From Acanthacorydalis orientalis (Eukaryota; Arthropoda; Insecta; Megaloptera; Corydalidae), in NCBI GenBank assembly GCA_034766995.1, contig CM068313.1, positions 29,494,325 through 29,558,324 on the forward strand: 64,000 bases of DNA. The letters run 5' to 3'. Shown here piece by piece: positions 48,682 through 60,487 of the stretch (positions are counted from its first letter, which is position 1; the number at the start of each line of letters is the position of its first letter). Both the position numbers and the translations under genes were made by a program. Below the pieces are notes generated by a model, which worked only from the letters and a program-made list of their open reading frames with translations, did no database searches and was not told the DNA's origin.

Positions 48682-49190
48682 GTTTATTTGTTTCCGATTT
48701 ATTTCATTATATTTAAATTTTGAATATCTATTATATAATTTAATTAAGCGGTTATAATTTACATATCCTAGAGTAAATATTTCTCATCAAATATAATTAT
48801 TTTTACAGTGGAAAATAAAAAAAATATTTTTAATTGACTTAAGACCAAACACATTTATTAAAATCAATGTTACTTCTTAAAAATAATTTTAGTAATATTT
48901 GTAATTTTATTAAAAACACTAGTTATGATTTGAAATGCCTTTTAAAAGAGCACTGCATATTCATTTTGTTTTTAGCTTGTTTTTAATTATAATGATTTAT
49001 AAATATTTGCATTATTAGAAAAAAATAAATGTTTATTTCATTTATTTTAAACCATAAAACTAAGGAATATACTCAACCACACACAATGTAAATTCACACC
49101 CACATATAAGTATTACGACCAATGTAGTTATGTACAACAATTTTATTTGTGTTTATATTTCATCTTTATATTATTTTAATATTTTATTAC

Positions 49191-49233
49191 ATATATATAT
49201 ATATACACATGTGTGTGTGTTTGTATATATATA
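49191..49233. repeat. Compound (TA)n(TG)n microsatellite
   Basis: Short TA, ACACATG, TG and TA units. Confidence 0.9.
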
Positions 49234-49865
49234 AACCCACATATATTTGAAAATAATTAATAAATATTTTATTATGAAACGAACATAAATTCTCGTTCCA
49301 TGTTTAAATACACACGCAATAATTTATAACATACAGAAAATGCAGCGTGTAATGATAATTTAATCGTAAATAAAATTTAATATATAACATTTATTCTATT
49401 AGTGAACACCGTTGTTGAATATTTTAACGTGCTATTAAATTTTATATTTAAATATAAGCAAGTTATAGGTATTTTCTTGTATATTAATTGTTTATTGCGA
49501 GATCACATACTTATATATATCTAAACACTCGAGTTTATGTTTCATATTATTCTATAATATTTAAATTCTTATATTAATGTCTAATTACCGTATTTTATTT
49601 ATGTGTTTTTCTTATTATGGCATTTATTTCATTTAATAAGTGCTTGTTTTTTTTTATTTCCATGTTAACATAATTGTTGGTAATTATAATTATTTTTTAA
49701 ATTAAGTTAATTGTTTTATAATATTTATTTTTTAAATTATTAGTTTTGATTTCAATTCTCAACTAAATTCCAATGATAAATGTTTAAGAAGAATGATGTT
49801 AAAGACAAATTTAAATATATTGAAATATGTTATTAATACTAACAGGAAAAAGTGTCCGTACACAA

Positions 49866-49867
<2 letters not shown>

Positions 49868-49941
<74 letters not shown>
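49868..49941. repeat. Long (TA)n microsatellite
   Basis: About 73 bases of pure TA. Confidence 0.97.
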
Positions 49942-49943
<2 letters not shown>

Positions 49944-50141
49944 TGATTCAACTTACGCTTCCAGATGGAAATATTAAATGGGGGCGCAGAGGTTATGAAA
50001 AGTCACGTAATTTTAGTTTTAGTTCAATTCAGTACTAAAATACAATTGAAGTAAAATAGTAAGTGGGGAATAAGAAGATTTTTTTTTAATTTTCGTGTTT
50101 TTCTTTTTTAATACTTTTATGTGAAATCATAAGTTGAATCT

Positions 50142-50168
50142 CCTATATATATATATATATATATATGT
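50142..50168. repeat. (TA)n microsatellite
   Basis: Short pure TA tract. Confidence 0.92.
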
Positions 50169-50289
50169 GAAACTTATGTATATGTGATTTGTTTATAATA
50201 GAGATATGAAAGTTTATTATAGAACTTTTTTATAACTACTCAAATTTCTATGGCCAGAGCACTGGGAGTAAAAGACTTAATTCGATCAA

Positions 50290-50291
<2 letters not shown>

Positions 50292-50325
<34 letters not shown>

Positions 50326-50368
50326 CATAAAAGTATATATATATATATGTATGTATATATACATATAG
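50292..50368. repeat. Interrupted (TA)n microsatellite
   Basis: TA, a CATACATAAAAG spacer, TA with GTATG variants. Confidence 0.95.
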
Positions 50369-50879
50369 TTTTTCCACAAATCAATTTTGTGACGATTCAA
50401 ATTAAATTATACAATTATTATCAATAAATGGTTATAGGCTGTGTAGTATATTACTATTAATATGAAGTATGTAAAACAGTATTTCAAGTTAGCATAAATA
50501 ATAAATTTTAAATCAATCGTTATTGATACTTAATTAGAAAAATATCTAGAATTTGTAAATTTTCACCCCTTAAAAAATTATTGAAATCTTTATGATATTA
50601 ATATATTATTACCAAATTATATTAATAAATTACTTTATTGTTCATAATTTAAAATTCAATTTTTGATAAGAGTTGAAAGTAGAAATCGTTTTCTTAAAAA
50701 AATATTTTGAAATCGCAAACATAATTAAATGAAAAGGTATTTTTCATATCACATTTTATTAACAAACTAATTGTTTCGTACGTTACAAACAAGTAACGTT
50801 ATACAACGTTTTAAAATAAGCTATAATAAAAATATAATAAACGTAAGATAATTTTAAGATAATATATATCTGCTTAAAA

Positions 50880-51300
50880 ACATATTTTATATATTCAGAA
50901 TGTGATTAAAAGTCCCGACAGTCGCAATAAACGAGATATTGGTGAAATATGACCACGCGTGTTGGTATCTTATTTTTACGACACTTCCAACAATTTAAAA
51001 TAAATAAGACGTTTCCCCACTTGTCGTGGGTCGATATAAAATAGAACTTGACTGTATATGTTCAAGACTTCGTTGATATTTGCATATACATAGCGAATGT
51101 ATAGGGACCAGGTGATATATTATTATATTATTATGTGTGTTGTATATTTCACTACAATAATCGGTAAAGTTCTTCCACCTACATGGGACGCTTAACCGAT
51201 TATAATATAATAATATCCTCCATACATTATTGCACGCAATAATTCTGATGAAAATAACGACACACACTTAAATGTCACGAACGATGCGATGAAATACACA
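50880..51300. other. Mildly GC-richer island
   Basis: Holds GACCACGCGTGTTGG, CCACTTGTCGTGGG and TTCTTCCACCTACATGGGACG. A 90-codon minus frame (50995-51267) covers it but has no supporting signals. Confidence 0.3.
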
Positions 51301-51743
51301 ATGCTATGTATTCAAGTTTAATTATTTTAATATAATACAAGGAAACTATCTTATAATGAGTATTAAATTATTTACTTTTAAATATTTTTTAAACAATAAG
51401 GTGATTTTGTAACGTACGAGAATTTATTCAATATTTAGTTGTTTTTTTATTTGTAAATATTGATATAATTAATTTATTATTACTATTTTACTATTCTTAT
51501 TTCTTTACTATTACTAAAACATTAAAAATGTATTTCACTAAATTTCTACTAAATAATCTATTTTAATCACAATTGAATGAAAATAGAACTCAAAACTCGT
51601 ACGATAAATGTAAAAGTTTCATTGTAAGTTAAAGAATTAATTGAACGTGAATGATATTTATATATTAGGCTAGTAGAAAAATAATTACGGTTTATAACCT
51701 TAAAATTCATAACAAAAACCACAATTATTTTCCTACCGAATTA

Positions 51744-51748
<5 letters not shown>

Positions 51749-51823
<75 letters not shown>
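51749..51823. repeat. Long (TA)n microsatellite
   Basis: About 73 bases of TA with one AAA interruption. Confidence 0.97.
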
Positions 51824-51829
<6 letters not shown>

Positions 51830-52565
51830 TAAATATGATTTATATATTTAATTACTCACAATGGATTATATTAATTAATAACTTAAATTAATAACGTTTA
51901 TTTTTATCATTCACTAAATTATAATTAAGAAATGGAGTATTGAAGTCGATTTACAATTAAACGTAACGAAATAGAATAAACTTATTTAACTGAAAAATGG
52001 AATGATTTTAATTTTTGTTAATTAAAGTTTTCAACTAATACTCATTTCTTTACATAATAAATATTAGTTTTATAAAAAGTAAGTGTAAAGTATGTATTCG
52101 AATTATAAAATAATAAAAAAAGATTTTTCTTTTTTATATATGTGAAAAGAATATCAATATTTGAAACTACCTCATGGCGTTTGTTTCTATTTTAAATGAT
52201 ATTTAAAAATATGTAACGAAATTATCAGAATTATCGTGTTTACAATAATTGAAATGAGTTTTTTAATAAGAACTGACAGCCGTATTTTGATATAATCTGA
52301 GAACACGAAATGAAACTTCCGGAAAACTTAATTAATTTGACGCGTTGTAACTACAAAATTCTTTCCTAATAAACATTTATAATAGACGTGGTTTTATCAT
52401 ATGTTATATCTCGTTTCTATCTGTTACGAAAATCAGTATGGTTTAGAAAACATCTAAGAAAGACAAAGGTTAAATACTAAATAATATATTTATACGAATG
52501 TTTTTATCTCTTTAAATACTCATTTATTTCAGTTCTACAAAGTCAATTCAAAAGATTATAGGCGC

Positions 52566-52575
52566 CCACATGTGG
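52566..52575. promoter_or_regulatory. Palindromic E-box CCACATGTGG
   Basis: CCACATGTGG is a perfect palindrome containing the E-box CACATGTG, flanked by GC on both sides at the left edge of a GC-richer island. It is a typical basic helix-loop-helix target by sequence only. Confidence 0.3.
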
Positions 52576-52633
52576 CGTACATATAATAGATCGATCAGAA
52601 TGATCAGATGGATCGGAGAGGATACTTCATTCT

Positions 52634-52718
52634 TATATATATATATGTATATACATATACATACACACACACACACCACACACACATATATATATATATA
52701 TATATGTATGTATACACA
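52634..52718. repeat. Compound (TA)(CA)(TA) microsatellite
   Basis: TA, then a CA block with one CC interruption (52663-52686), then TA and GTATGTATAC. Confidence 0.95.
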
Positions 52719-53056
52719 GGCTTGAACATGGAGCTTGCAATTAACGTTTATGACAGAAGCGGGTCATCGAATCACCTACGACTTAATCTCTGCGGATCGA
52801 TGTTTTGTTTGCTCACACGATGTCGACCTGACCTTTTGTCGTTCAATGACATGCACCACAAACAAACATACATTCGTACATATTGTTTCGTGAGTTACCT
52901 CATGCAGACGATGAAATATAATATATATAATTTTAACTTACTACTAAGTCCTAATGTCGTAAATGATTTTTCCAATTCAATAAGAACAGTTTTCTTCATT
53001 TAATTAATTTTTTAACAAGTTAGCCAATTGAGTAGTCTTGACAAGTACTCTAATTT

Positions 53057-53059
<3 letters not shown>

Positions 53060-53103
<44 letters not shown>
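53060..53103. repeat. (TA)n microsatellite
   Basis: Pure TA, about 42 bases. Confidence 0.96.
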
Positions 53104-53104
<1 letters not shown>

Positions 53105-53509
53105 CTGTTAATAAATATAAATCACATCGTATATAACATCTAAAAAATGAATATCTTGTTGTAAGGCAAATAAAAACTCCGATTGAAGAAAAAGTATAAA
53201 AATGGTCATCATTTTTGAAATTCTTTTCGCTGAAACAGTCAAGACGATTGTGTTTATGTGTAAGTAAATAATGAGACTAGAAAATTCATTACAGATGTTA
53301 AATATTTCACATATAAAATTTAAGAAGAATAAAATACTTTAAATAGTTTTAAAAGCATGCATTTCATAATAATAAATATTGTAATTGACATAACAATTAA
53401 ATAATCCTGAAATTTTAATGAGACATGCATAGTCGTGTGTTATTTATATATGTAGAACAATGTTAAACATTTTTATGTTACTTTTAATGACACATTACGT
53501 TAACACAGT

Positions 53510-53720
53510 AGTTAAAGAGGCTTAATTGTGCTCGTGAACCGGACGTTATTTGGTAAATTGTGGCCACACCGCGATCTTGTCAGCCAACCCACACATTAAT
53601 TAACTGCAATTTACTAAGCTATTGAATGCGTAACACAATAAAAGTGAATCAATGTTGATTGGGGCTAGTCATTTAAATTGTTTCTATTTGAAAAATCAAG
53701 ACCTCGTCCACTTTCACGCT
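53510..53720. other. GC-richer island with Runt and homeodomain words
   Basis: Contains ATTGTGGCCACACCGCG (TGTGG, Runt-type) and ACATTAATTAACTGC (TTAATTA, homeodomain-type) within 50 bases. No frame. Candidate enhancer core. Confidence 0.4.
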
Positions 53721-54008
53721 TACATTATTGAATAAATAAATAACAGAACATTGTATTGTTGTCGCAATAAATCGTTTCAAACATAGTGTTTAGCAATTAC
53801 TACTTTAAGAAGTCAAATTATGTAGGAAGATATATACTTTTCTAAATAATTTGCATTATTTATTCATCCCATGTAAATATTTTTTCAGTTTGTATTTTTA
53901 ACAATATTTATTTCCGTATTGTTATTTTAACTCATGAGTGGTTTATCTTACCTACGTTTATAAGTACTATGTATAAATACGCTATACATACATACATACA
54001 TACGTATG

Positions 54009-54062
<54 letters not shown>

Positions 54063-55429
54063 ACATATATATGTACATTTTGAAATAGCATCATTTTATA
54101 GTGAATGAATTCTGTATTTCTTACTTTTTTTATCATTTATTATTCTCTATGTACATAGACTAAACAAATAATATCAAATAATTAGAATTTATTTATTAAA
54201 AGTGACTTTCGACGATAACTTTCTTAAATATTAAAAATTTATAATTTAATATTATATGATAAATTTTGAAAAATCTATATTTTTTGACTGAAAAATGTAA
54301 AATAATAAAAGTATACAAACATGATGGAAATTTATCTTCTCTAAATATTGTTTAATGTTTATAAATCTTTAGGTAGGAATTATTATCGAAAATTGTATTT
54401 TCAATTCAAATTTTATTTTTGAAAATACGTAATCTATAAAAAACAATTTTTTGAAATAAATAAAAAAAATAAGAAAATTATATAACATTACGATTGTAAT
54501 TATCACATTTTATAGAATATTATCTTGAAAATAAAGAACCTCTTTTTTATACTTTTATAAAGTGATATTAATTTTGTCTAAAAACTACATTAAATTTTTA
54601 ATTATGAAAAAATAAATCAGCTAAGTTTTAATTAAATTATTTTTTTGGTATAAAAAAACTATATTTTTTGTAGTAAAATCTTAAAAATTTACAGTTTCCA
54701 TTATTGAAATATATATTATTTTAATCTTGTTTCCAGCGATTGATATTTGAATAAATGTCAACGATTCAATATATTTATTTTCCATACATTTCAAATATAT
54801 TTTCTTATACTCTTACTGATTCATTAAATGTTTCATAGATATATTTAGCCTCCTAGTAAATACCTCTTTTCTTTATTCTTCTTTCAATAAACTAAGTTCA
54901 TTTCTACTTCCAACTTTAGTATTATTATTGTAATTTTGTTTCCAGTTTTCGTATCCAATTTAGTTTTTTCTAAATTTTTCTTATTATTTTTAACATATCT
55001 TTTGAAGGGTTTCTTTATTATCTTAGATTTCTGAATTATTTTATAATTCATTACTTGTTTCATATTCATATATGAAGACCAATGGAAACATTAAATGACT
55101 ATGTTTTTTTTGATACAAACTAAATTCTTTGGTTTTCAAGTTTTTTTTTCTGAAAAAAATCGAATTAATTTTTATTATTGTAAGAAGTTTTTCAATAAAA
55201 GATCTATCTTCGTTATAACAGTTTAAATTTGAAAAAAAGGTATTTTATATAAAATAACATGTTTTTTAAATCATATTATAACTTTTATACACAGTCATTG
55301 TTACCAAAGTATTTCTAGATTTAATTGAAATTTGTCCAACAAAAAATCCGTTAAGAATTTCAGTACTATAATATCACTTAAGTGGTATATTGCAACATAT
55401 CTGTTTATAATTCACTTATTTCTATTATC
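53721..55429. other. AT-rich stretch, no gene seen
   Basis: Strongly A+T. ATAAATCTTTAG followed by GTAGGAATT near 54371 is a weak ratchet-like word on the plus strand. Confidence 0.55.
53985..54076. repeat. Compound (TACA)n(TA)n microsatellite
   Basis: TACA units (53985-54003), a short spacer, then about 50 bases of TA. Confidence 0.95.
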
Positions 55430-55770
55430 GTAAAATCGTGTGCTCTAAGTACATAGTACTCAGTAGTTCCGGTCAAACAATAGACAACCAGCAATGTCTT
55501 GTCGGCCTTAATTGGCAATTCTTCAGCAGCGGGACCACCAGCATATCGTCGTTCACATCTATCGCAAGGGGTTCTCCAATGGGTCAGGTGATATACATAA
55601 GCATCGCACGACATGGTGTGTAATGGTGATTACTCGCCCATGATGGTTATTCAAACCCACAATACTTTGTGTTCACACGTACTCCAGTCTTGAAGTCAGA
55701 TGTAGAGAATTTCATTATGTTACACATTAGGTTATCGAAACAAGCAGATAGTCGTGGTTTGCCACTAGTA
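55430..55770. other. GC-rich island open in several frames
   Basis: About 340 bases of balanced composition. Overlapping open frames on both strands (55405-55614 minus, 69 codons; 55438-55623 plus, 61 codons) and all three plus frames across 55527-55587 reflect few stops rather than a clear gene. On the plus strand GGCAATTCTTCAG (ends 55526) and GGGTCAG followed by GTGATA (from 55588) could bound a 61-nt exon. No peptide recognised. Confidence 0.35.
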
Positions 55771-55808
55771 ATACGTGATACTATAAAAATAATTACACTT
55801 AAAGTACG

Positions 55809-55838
55809 ATTATATATGTTTTACTTGTAGGTAATTTA
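55809..55838 (+). promoter_or_regulatory. Weaker ratchet-point-like motif
   Basis: TATGTTTTACTTGTAG (ends 55830) is followed at once by GTAATTT. The pyrimidine tract is short and the donor lacks the G at position 5. Recorded because it has the same orientation as the site at 30645. Confidence 0.2.
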
Positions 55839-56753
55839 TACTCAAACTTGAAAATGAATTTAAATAATCTTTTTATATACAAATCGCAATCCAAGATCTC
55901 AGTACAATAATTGTATTCTTAAATAAATATCTGAAATTTAATTTGTATTAACTTTTAATTTCGATTATATATATATATAAAGGAAATTATTTGTCATTTA
56001 ATCGAAAAAAAGATTGACTATTTACCAGATAACAGAATTAACATTTATAATATTATATTACAGTGATTTTTTTTAACAAAAATGAACTACTATATATTTT
56101 ACTTAATTGAAAACATTTTCATAATTTAAAAATACATTCTTGTAGAATTTATATCATGAAATTTGTAGTGTGAGGTTAACAAAAACATCTTCACGTAATG
56201 ATAACAAGTATTATTTTATTTCCATATCAAGGTTTTATATTAAACAAGTAAAACAAGTTACATTTTTATATTTCAACACTTTGTAAAAATTTAAATATTT
56301 TGTTTTTGGCAAGAAAATATGATAATAAAATGTATATGATACATGATGTGAAAAATAATTATACTGGATGCTAGTTTGTGGTTTTAATAAAAATAACTAA
56401 AGTCACTTTATCATAAAATAATAAACATACTTTTACTTTATATCTGAATAAACATATTTAATGTGATTTGTGCAAGAAAATATTTTTTAAAATATAAATT
56501 TATTTATCCGTAGTAATTTTTCATGAAGTTGAACACTAAAATTTGAACTTGGAATATACTTTTATTACAGTTTTTTTATATTTTTTTAGCATTAATATTA
56601 AATATATAATCAATAAATAAAGTAATTATTTTTTTATAATTCTATAATATTTTAACTTATTTCTTCGTTTATAAACTTTATTAATATGTTTCAGTAAAAA
56701 TCGTATTTTACAAATATATTTACCAAAATATTAATTTATAATATTGTAATTTA

Positions 56754-56779
56754 ATATATATATATATATATATATATTT
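56754..56779. repeat. (TA)n microsatellite
   Basis: Short pure TA tract. Confidence 0.92.
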
Positions 56780-56836
56780 ACTCACAAATTAATTCCTTTT
56801 TCACCCGGTACATGCCATAGTATCAGAACTGTTTTT

Positions 56837-56842
<6 letters not shown>

Positions 56843-56887
<45 letters not shown>

Positions 56888-56889
56888 TA
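56843..56889. repeat. (TA)n microsatellite
   Basis: TA, about 45 bases, one G interruption. Confidence 0.95.
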
Positions 56890-57269
56890 ATTCATTATTA
56901 TTATTTTATTTTCTAACCCATAAATATTCCATTCCTTCAGTAATTGAAATTCTTTATCATATACTTTCATTTGAAGGAAAAATTAGAATTTGATTTCAAC
57001 TTTTGAATTCCAGCAAATGTATTTTAAGACTAAAATATTTATAATTTGAAAGAATTATTCAAATTATGATTTTTAACTGAAAATAGTGACGTTTTCTAAA
57101 ATACAAAAAATATTTCTAATAAATTTTATGGTTGAATGTAAATTTATGTCGACTGAAGTATATATTTATTTTTGGCTCATTACTGTTAACAAAATCAAGC
57201 AATGACGTCAAGCTTCAAATAAATCATATATTTAGAAGTTTAAAAGTTGATCAATTACAGTTAGAGATC

Positions 57270-57307
57270 GAATCGATTTATAAATATGAAAAATGAATCG
57301 ATTTATA
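57270..57307. repeat. Direct repeat of GAATCGATTTATA
   Basis: The 13-mer GAATCGATTTATA occurs at 57270-57282 and 57295-57307, spacing 25. Each contains the palindrome ATCGAT. It may be a pair of binding sites or a small duplication. Confidence 0.6.
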
Positions 57308-57620
57308 ATGTATTATTTTTTTATTTGTCGCGCTGTAAAATAATGCAAGTTGTTTTTCATTTTTATTTAGCATAACACTGACTTTTTAGACTGACTTGGT
57401 TACAAATTCCATTGTTCATGTATGCTATTATTAAAACTTTATGCATATATGTAAGCCCACACACCGGTATAAGTGCTTATATTGAAACTGACTTCACATA
57501 TTTTCTTATAAAATAAAATGCATAATCCTACACACATGTAATTTTTTATTCCAGTTAATTCATGATAAATGATGTGAATGAAGTAAATGGATCGTGATAT
57601 ATTTATTATTTCCTCGACAG

Positions 57621-57663
57621 GTTTTTTATGTAGAGTCACAAGTCAAATGCAATAACAGCAGCA
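57621..57663 (+). other. Candidate small exon (43 nt) bounded by splice-like signals
   Basis: CCTCGACAG ends at 57620 and GTGAGTATG starts at 57664, giving a 43-nt interval open in one frame (VFYVESQVKCNNSS). With the acceptor at 57739 the implied intron would be 76 nt, a common insect size. The joined frame reaches a stop seven codons into the next block, so it would be a terminal coding piece or part of a non-coding transcript. Chance is quite possible. Confidence 0.15.
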
Positions 57664-57739
57664 GTGAGTATGTTCGTGACTATGGCCAACGGTGTAGGTA
57701 AATGGCAATTTCATCATCGTTCATATATTTTTTTCGCAG

Positions 57740-57760
57740 CCAATCTTATAAAAACGTGAT
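57740..57760 (+). other. Candidate 21-nt microexon
   Basis: A strong acceptor, ATTTTTTTCGCAG (ends 57739), is followed 21 bases later by GTAAGTAGG (from 57761), a consensus donor. The two good signals this close suggest a microexon or a weak recursive site. No coding evidence beyond the boundaries. Confidence 0.2.
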
Positions 57761-58190
57761 GTAAGTAGGGCAATTTCATGGATGATTGAAATGTTTGTAG
57801 GATGCAACAACAACATAGCATTCGTACTCAAGAACAGATTCATCATATAATACTTATTATTGACATAACCTTAAACAACAACCACGTGTTCTGAGTCTTA
57901 TTTAAATATAATTCGTATATTTACTGCAAAGTTTTATTTTAAATTAAATAGAAATGTGAATAGGATTTTTTCAACTTTGAGTTCAACATAAGAGTTAAAC
58001 ATAAACTTTAAAATCATTCAAATATTACATGCATGTGTTTGATCGTCAATTTGATAATAATATCGTGATTTGTAATATCGTGAATTCTATTATTGCTACT
58101 AACATATCGACAGTTCAAGGTTTTGAATCATTTTATTGACCGTCGATATTGAAATTTATTGACATTTTATATATAAGATTGAAATATCCT

Positions 58191-58193
<3 letters not shown>

Positions 58194-58238
<45 letters not shown>

Positions 58239-58253
58239 ATATGTATGTATATT
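58194..58253. repeat. Compound (TA)n(TATG)n microsatellite
   Basis: About 34 bases of TA followed by TATG variants. Confidence 0.95.
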
Positions 58254-58651
58254 AAATATACTTATTCAATTTAATTCAAATAAAATATTTTATTAATATA
58301 ATTTATTCAATTATTTTAAACTTTGCAAAGAATTATAATTGCTTCTCTTTACATTATTCATAATCCTGCGCATTATTATTATTATTAACCTTATTCATAC
58401 TTATTGAAAGTTTAGGCTTTAAATAATTGATTTCTTTACTATTTAACCAGAACTTTTCGATTTATACAATATTATATTTATCATACATGTTTATTTTATA
58501 GAGGGAATGATTTATAATGTGAATGATTGGGAGTAAAAGAGTTAATAAAATATATCAGAAGATTGATTTTAAATTTATGATTTTTAATATGAGCTATAAG
58601 AAATAATCTTAGTTATAGTATCTATTATATAATAGTAATTTAGTAAACCAT

Positions 58652-58673
58652 TATATATATATATATATATATG
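58652..58673. repeat. (TA)n microsatellite
   Basis: Short pure TA tract. Confidence 0.9.
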
Positions 58674-59261
58674 TTAGTCTTAAATATATTTTTGATATTA
58701 TATTTAGATTCCTTTCAAGATTTAATACATAGTCTAAAAATATATTTAAGCTCTATTCTGTTTACTAAAACACATTATTCTTTTTAATTATTTAGTATAG
58801 ATAAACTAATGCATACAAATTCGTAGACTTCATGAAAATTAAAACTGTTTCATGATTTATAAAATTAATAGTAAACTAAGGATTTATATAGTAATTTAAT
58901 ACAAATTAATTATACACCACCAAGAAAAACTACTGTACGTTAAAAGTATGCACATTTCAAAAAAGAAATGAAATCAAATGTATAGAGATTTGGTACTGTT
59001 ATTAGTAAAACATACAAAATTATATTTGATTATATATTTTATAGATTATAAATAACAATCTTAATATCGTAAATTCTTATCTTTATATAATTAACGTTCG
59101 GTATTTTAATCTATTAGTGTACTAAATAAATTCACACTATCTTAAGCCCATGTTTTAGTTTCTTGCTGAAACCAGATACAGAAGAAATTGTTTCAGAATG
59201 TAAAAGTACAGTTAATTCCAGGGTCTTTTTTCCACACTCACATAAAAATTTCAACACACAC

Positions 59262-59274
59262 ATCTATCTATCTA

Positions 59275-59329
<55 letters not shown>

Positions 59330-59352
59330 GTATGTATATAATATACATATAT
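59262..59352. repeat. Compound (TATC)n(TA)n(TATG)n microsatellite
   Basis: Four TATC units, about 40 bases of TA, four to five TATG units: a symmetric compound repeat. Confidence 0.96.
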
Positions 59353-59655
59353 GGTTAAAGAGTGCTCGTTAAATATTATAATTAAAAACAAGCGTGCTTA
59401 AAAGAAGGTTAATGTTATTGTTACAATATATTTATTAATGAATCATACAATATTTTTATAAACTGCACCTTTTATTTAATAAATGACTTAAGAATAATAA
59501 TTATGTATTACTTCACGTCAAGTTTTCTGTTTTGTCATTTCAATCGTGATTCGATGATTAATTCATTTATCTGATATACAAAACAATCACTACTCATATC
59601 TCACTTGCAAATCAACGCATATATGAAAACTGCATGCTATTATGCAAGTACTTAC

Positions 59656-59757
59656 CTGTAAATTATATTCATATGTTTCGCAAGCATCGATATATTCATG
59701 AAAGATGTAATCAACGAAAAAAAATATTAAACTAGTTTTCGATTTGAAATTGATCAT
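59656..59757 (-). CDS. Candidate first coding exon ending at a consensus donor
   Basis: On the minus strand an ATG at 59757-59755 opens 34 codons (begins MINFKSKTSLIFFFVDYIFH) with no stop, ending TTACAG at 59656, directly followed by GTAAGTACT, a consensus 5' splice site. An in-frame TAA lies two codons upstream of the ATG. The hydrophobic middle could be part of a signal sequence but the composition is also what AT-rich DNA gives. A single consensus donor is expected by chance at about this window size, so confidence is low. Confidence 0.15.
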
Positions 59758-60003
59758 TTGTTATCGACCCGTTTAACTAACATATACGGTCATTGTTGGT
59801 ATATTTATAGTTGATAAAAGAATAAAATTTATTACAGTACATCGTACTTATAAGGCGTATGGACAGATATAAATGTCGAAGATTTAATTGAACTATCGAT
59901 GCTGATCGAGATGCCTATGATTGTAATGAGTCATGTAGATATCGAATTCATTCTGCTCACAAAAGCATGTTTTGTCTGACGTGCCTTTATATAATTATGT
60001 CAA

Positions 60004-60017
60004 GACAGTTAACTGTC
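60004..60017. repeat. Perfect 14-bp palindrome
   Basis: GACAGTTAACTGTC is its own reverse complement and lies in the GC-richer island 59510-60130; a possible dimeric protein-binding site. Confidence 0.5.
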
Positions 60018-60437
60018 GGTATTTTTAGTATGTATGTGGAGTATATACTATATTGAATGAAAATAATGAAATGTTCTCTATTACAATTGTATCGGTAAGC
60101 ACCTGTACGCCTCGTCTATACATTTTTGGAGGTCAAATTACAAATAAAAATATGTTTATAATGTATTCAATAAAAAAATAATAAAGAGGGCATGTGGTTT
60201 TTAATGTGAAAAAATACATGATTTAATTAAACAATATTATTATATTACTCTTTGTAAAATACTAAATATTCTTGTCATTCAACAATCCTGTTCTAAATAC
60301 TAAATAAAAACAATTAATTTTCTTGTTTATATGTAATGTCTGAGTTTTTTTATTCAGGGTGCAATATTTTTTTAATATAAATTTAACAAATGACACTTGA
60401 ATGAAACATTAAAATTAAAATCTTAACTTTTAAGTAA

Positions 60438-60440
<3 letters not shown>

Positions 60441-60484
<44 letters not shown>
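60441..60484. repeat. (TA)n microsatellite
   Basis: Pure TA, about 42 bases. Confidence 0.96.

Positions 60485-60487
<3 letters not shown>

Larger units (their letters stand above)
52550..52900. other. GC-richer island interrupted by a TA/CA tract
   Basis: Left part has the E-box palindrome and AGATCGATCAGAATGATCAG; right part has GACAGAAGCGGGTCATCG and CTGCGGATCGATG. A 131-codon plus frame (52608-53003) runs through the microsatellite and is not credible as one protein. Confidence 0.35.
57600..57900. other. Mildly GC-richer island with clustered splice-like signals
   Basis: Hosts the small-exon candidates at 57621-57663 and 57740-57760. GGCAATTTCAT occurs twice (57703 and 57769). Confidence 0.3.
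59510..60130. other. Mildly GC-richer island
   Basis: About 600 bases with scattered CpG (TCGACCCGTTTAAC, ATAAGGCGTATGGAC, GCTGATCGAGATGCC), the 14-bp palindrome at 60004, and the minus-strand donor at 59655. No convincing frame. Confidence 0.3.

Noticed and set aside
50995..51267. 90-codon minus-strand frame
   Set aside because: It covers a mildly GC-richer island, has mixed composition with no recognisable motif, and no splice support.
52608..53003. 131-codon plus-strand frame, the longest in the window
   Set aside because: The first third is a TA/CA microsatellite translation and the rest is a GC-richer island with few stops; no start context, splice signal or family.
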